The notes beneath the pieces are model-generated. The model did no database searches. It had not been told where the DNA came from and was given only the letters and a program-made list of their open reading frames with translations. From an uncultured Paracoccaceae bacterium (lineage in GTDB: Bacteria; Pseudomonadota; Alphaproteobacteria; Rhodobacterales; Rhodobacteraceae), in contig CAJJAK010000013.1 of assembly GCA_905182165.1 (NCBI GenBank), positions 1 through 64,000 of the forward strand: 64,000 nucleotides of DNA, written 5' to 3'. Below, one piece after another: positions 62,919 to 64,000 of this stretch. Both the position numbers and the translations under genes were made by a program. Numbering within the stretch: the first letter of the stretch is position 1; each line of letters starts with the position of its first letter.

Positions 62919-63974
62919 ATGTCATCAAGATTATTAAAAAACAATTGCTCTAATGTCGGGCCTGCTTATGCTGCTTTAGATCTGGGGACTAATAGTTGTC
63001 GGATGCTTATTGCCCGAGCTGATAGGAATAATTTTAAAATTATAGATAGTTTTTCAAAGTCTGTTAAGCTGGGTTCGGGATTGGAAGAATCTAAAAAACT
63101 TTCAAATGGCGCTATGAAAAGAGCAATCTCAGCCTTAAAAATTTGTCAACAAAAATTAAATTTCCATAAAGTAAAAAAAATGCGTTTGATTGCAACAGAG
63201 GCTTGTCGGAGAGCTGAAAATTCAAGTATTTTTATTAACGAAGTGAAGCGATCTACTGGCTTATCTCTTGAAATAATACCAACTAGTGAAGAAGCTAGGT
63301 TTGCTGTAATGAGCTGCGCGCCGCTGGTGGATGTTCAGGCTGAACAAATTCTTGTTATAGATATAGGTGGGGGATCAACTGAATTAATTTGGATAAATTT
63401 AGAAAATGTTAGCCCTGACTTTAGACGTGAAGCCTTAACTAAGATTAATCCAACCCTAAAAGGTATTCCAGATAAGTTAGGGGCAAAAGTTGTTGATTGG
63501 ATTTCTGTTCCGTTAGGGGTTGTGACATTAAAAGATCAATATTCAGACGTTGACGGAGACATGGCGCAGTTTGCATTGATGGCATGTCAGTTTGAAGAAA
63601 GTTTACAAGATTTTATACCTTATAAACAACTTCTAGATCAATCTAATAAAAAATTTCAAATTATAGGAACCTCAGGCACAATTACTACGATTGCTTCTTC
63701 CCATTTAAAATTAAAGAAATATGATAGAAACTTAGTTGATGGACTTGAGTTGTCTGCAATTCAAATTGAAGCAGTAATCCGAGAGTATTTATTACTTGGT
63801 CCACGAGGAAGATTGAAGGATCTAACAATTGGAAAAGATAGGCAAGAACTGATTATGTCGGGAGCAGCAATTTTGCAGACTTTGTTAAGGCTCTGGCCAA
63901 CTAATAAATTATCAATAGCAGATCGTGGCTTAAGAGAAGGACTTTTGTTTTCTTTAATGGCTGATGAGGATTAA
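62919..63974 (+). CDS. Ppx/GppA exopolyphosphatase-family protein
   Basis: A 351-residue Ppx/GppA protein that hydrolyses polyphosphate or pppGpp. The phosphate-1 motif AALDLGTNSCRMLIARAD, the phosphate-2 segment ILVIDIGGGSTELIW and GTSGTITTIAS are the ASKHA-fold signatures. It lacks the long C-terminal HD domain of E. coli Ppx, as is usual in alphaproteobacteria. I start at ATG 62919; an upstream TTG at 62910 is possible. In relatives the rRNA methyltransferase gene rlmE follows. Confidence 0.9.
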   Translation: MSSRLLKNNCSNVGPAYAALDLGTNSCRMLIARADRNNFKIIDSFSKSVKLGSGLEESKKLSNGAMKRAISALKICQQKLNFHKVKKMRLIATEACRRAENSSIFINEVKRSTGLSLEIIPTSEEARFAVMSCAPLVDVQAEQILVIDIGGGSTELIWINLENVSPDFRREALTKINPTLKGIPDKLGAKVVDWISVPLGVVTLKDQYSDVDGDMAQFALMACQFEESLQDFIPYKQLLDQSNKKFQIIGTSGTITTIASSHLKLKKYDRNLVDGLELSAIQIEAVIREYLLLGPRGRLKDLTIGKDRQELIMSGAAILQTLLRLWPTNKLSIADRGLREGLLFSLMADED

Positions 63975-63989
63975 TAGGTTGAGATATAT

Positions 63990-64000
63990 ATGATAAAAAA
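63990..64000 (+). CDS. Possible start of the next gene, cut by the window edge
   Basis: ATG at 63990 begins MIK in the last eleven bases, 16 bases after the ppx/gppA stop, with AGGTTGAG upstream as a possible ribosome-binding site. In relatives rlmE lies here. Too little is visible to say more. Confidence 0.3.

Overview
The window looks like a piece of a low-GC (about one third G+C), gene-dense marine alphaproteobacterium. Gene content and order resemble Rhodobacterales: iscR next to a single suf operon, pyrH-frr-cdsA-dxr-rseP-bamA-ompH-fabZ-lpxA-lpxI-lpxB, a separate lpxD-acp-ketosynthase set, aroK-aroB beside xerD and a CNNM/CorC protein, ornithine-lipid genes olsBA, and an aerobic MttB/corrinoid/tetrahydrofolate methyl-transfer set. 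Low-GC Rhodobacterales such as the NAC11-7 type would fit, but that is inference. Convergent genes end within a few bases of each other or overlap, as in streamlined genomes. No rRNA, tRNA, CRISPR array or complete insertion sequence was seen.

Layout. 1-0.3 kb: 3' end of mttB. 0.3-7.5 kb: an alpha/beta hydrolase, then iscR and the suf Fe-S assembly operon (cysteine desulfurase, sufB, small membrane protein, sufC, sufD, two Yip1-like proteins). 7.7-10 kb: DUF3553 protein, olsB, olsA and a convergent thiE-like gene. 10-18 kb (minus): a corrinoid-activation (RamA-type) protein and a five-gene peptide/opine-type ABC importer. 18-23 kb: a catabolic block (3-hydroxyisobutyrate-dehydrogenase-like, enoyl-CoA hydratase, NDP-forming acyl-CoA synthetase, Rieske oxygenase). 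23-35 kb: miaA, then the pyrH-to-lpxB envelope cluster. 35-38 kb: glnE. 38-40 kb: a TPR-sulfotransferase. 40-46 kb: rplU, rpmA, LysE, obg, proB, proA. 45.7-48.3 kb: lpxD, acp and a ketosynthase. 48-54 kb: CNNM/CorC, xerD, two uncharacterised envelope proteins, aroK, aroB. 54-57 kb: dctD-dctB. 57-60 kb: purQ, purS, purC, purB. 60-62.7 kb: a methyl-THF:corrinoid methyltransferase, a MetF-like reductase and a small 'virulence factor' family protein, which with mttB and the activator form one C1 pathway. 63 kb: ppx/gppA.

Sequence quality matters here. About thirty genes, including essential ones (pyrH, dxr, bamA, lpxB, obg, purB), are split by single-base indels, often in homopolymers, so most breaks are probably consensus errors and I annotate the whole genes. 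Separately, several places carry sequence that does not belong to its host gene: a gyrA-type fragment inside the corrinoid activator, an alanine-dehydrogenase-type fragment at the end of the dehydrogenase gene, an unidentified open reading segment replacing the ketosynthase C-terminus, and a 21-bp repeat tail of rplU running straight into an rpmA that lacks its 5' end. These are chimeric joins or real rearrangements and are the main things to check.
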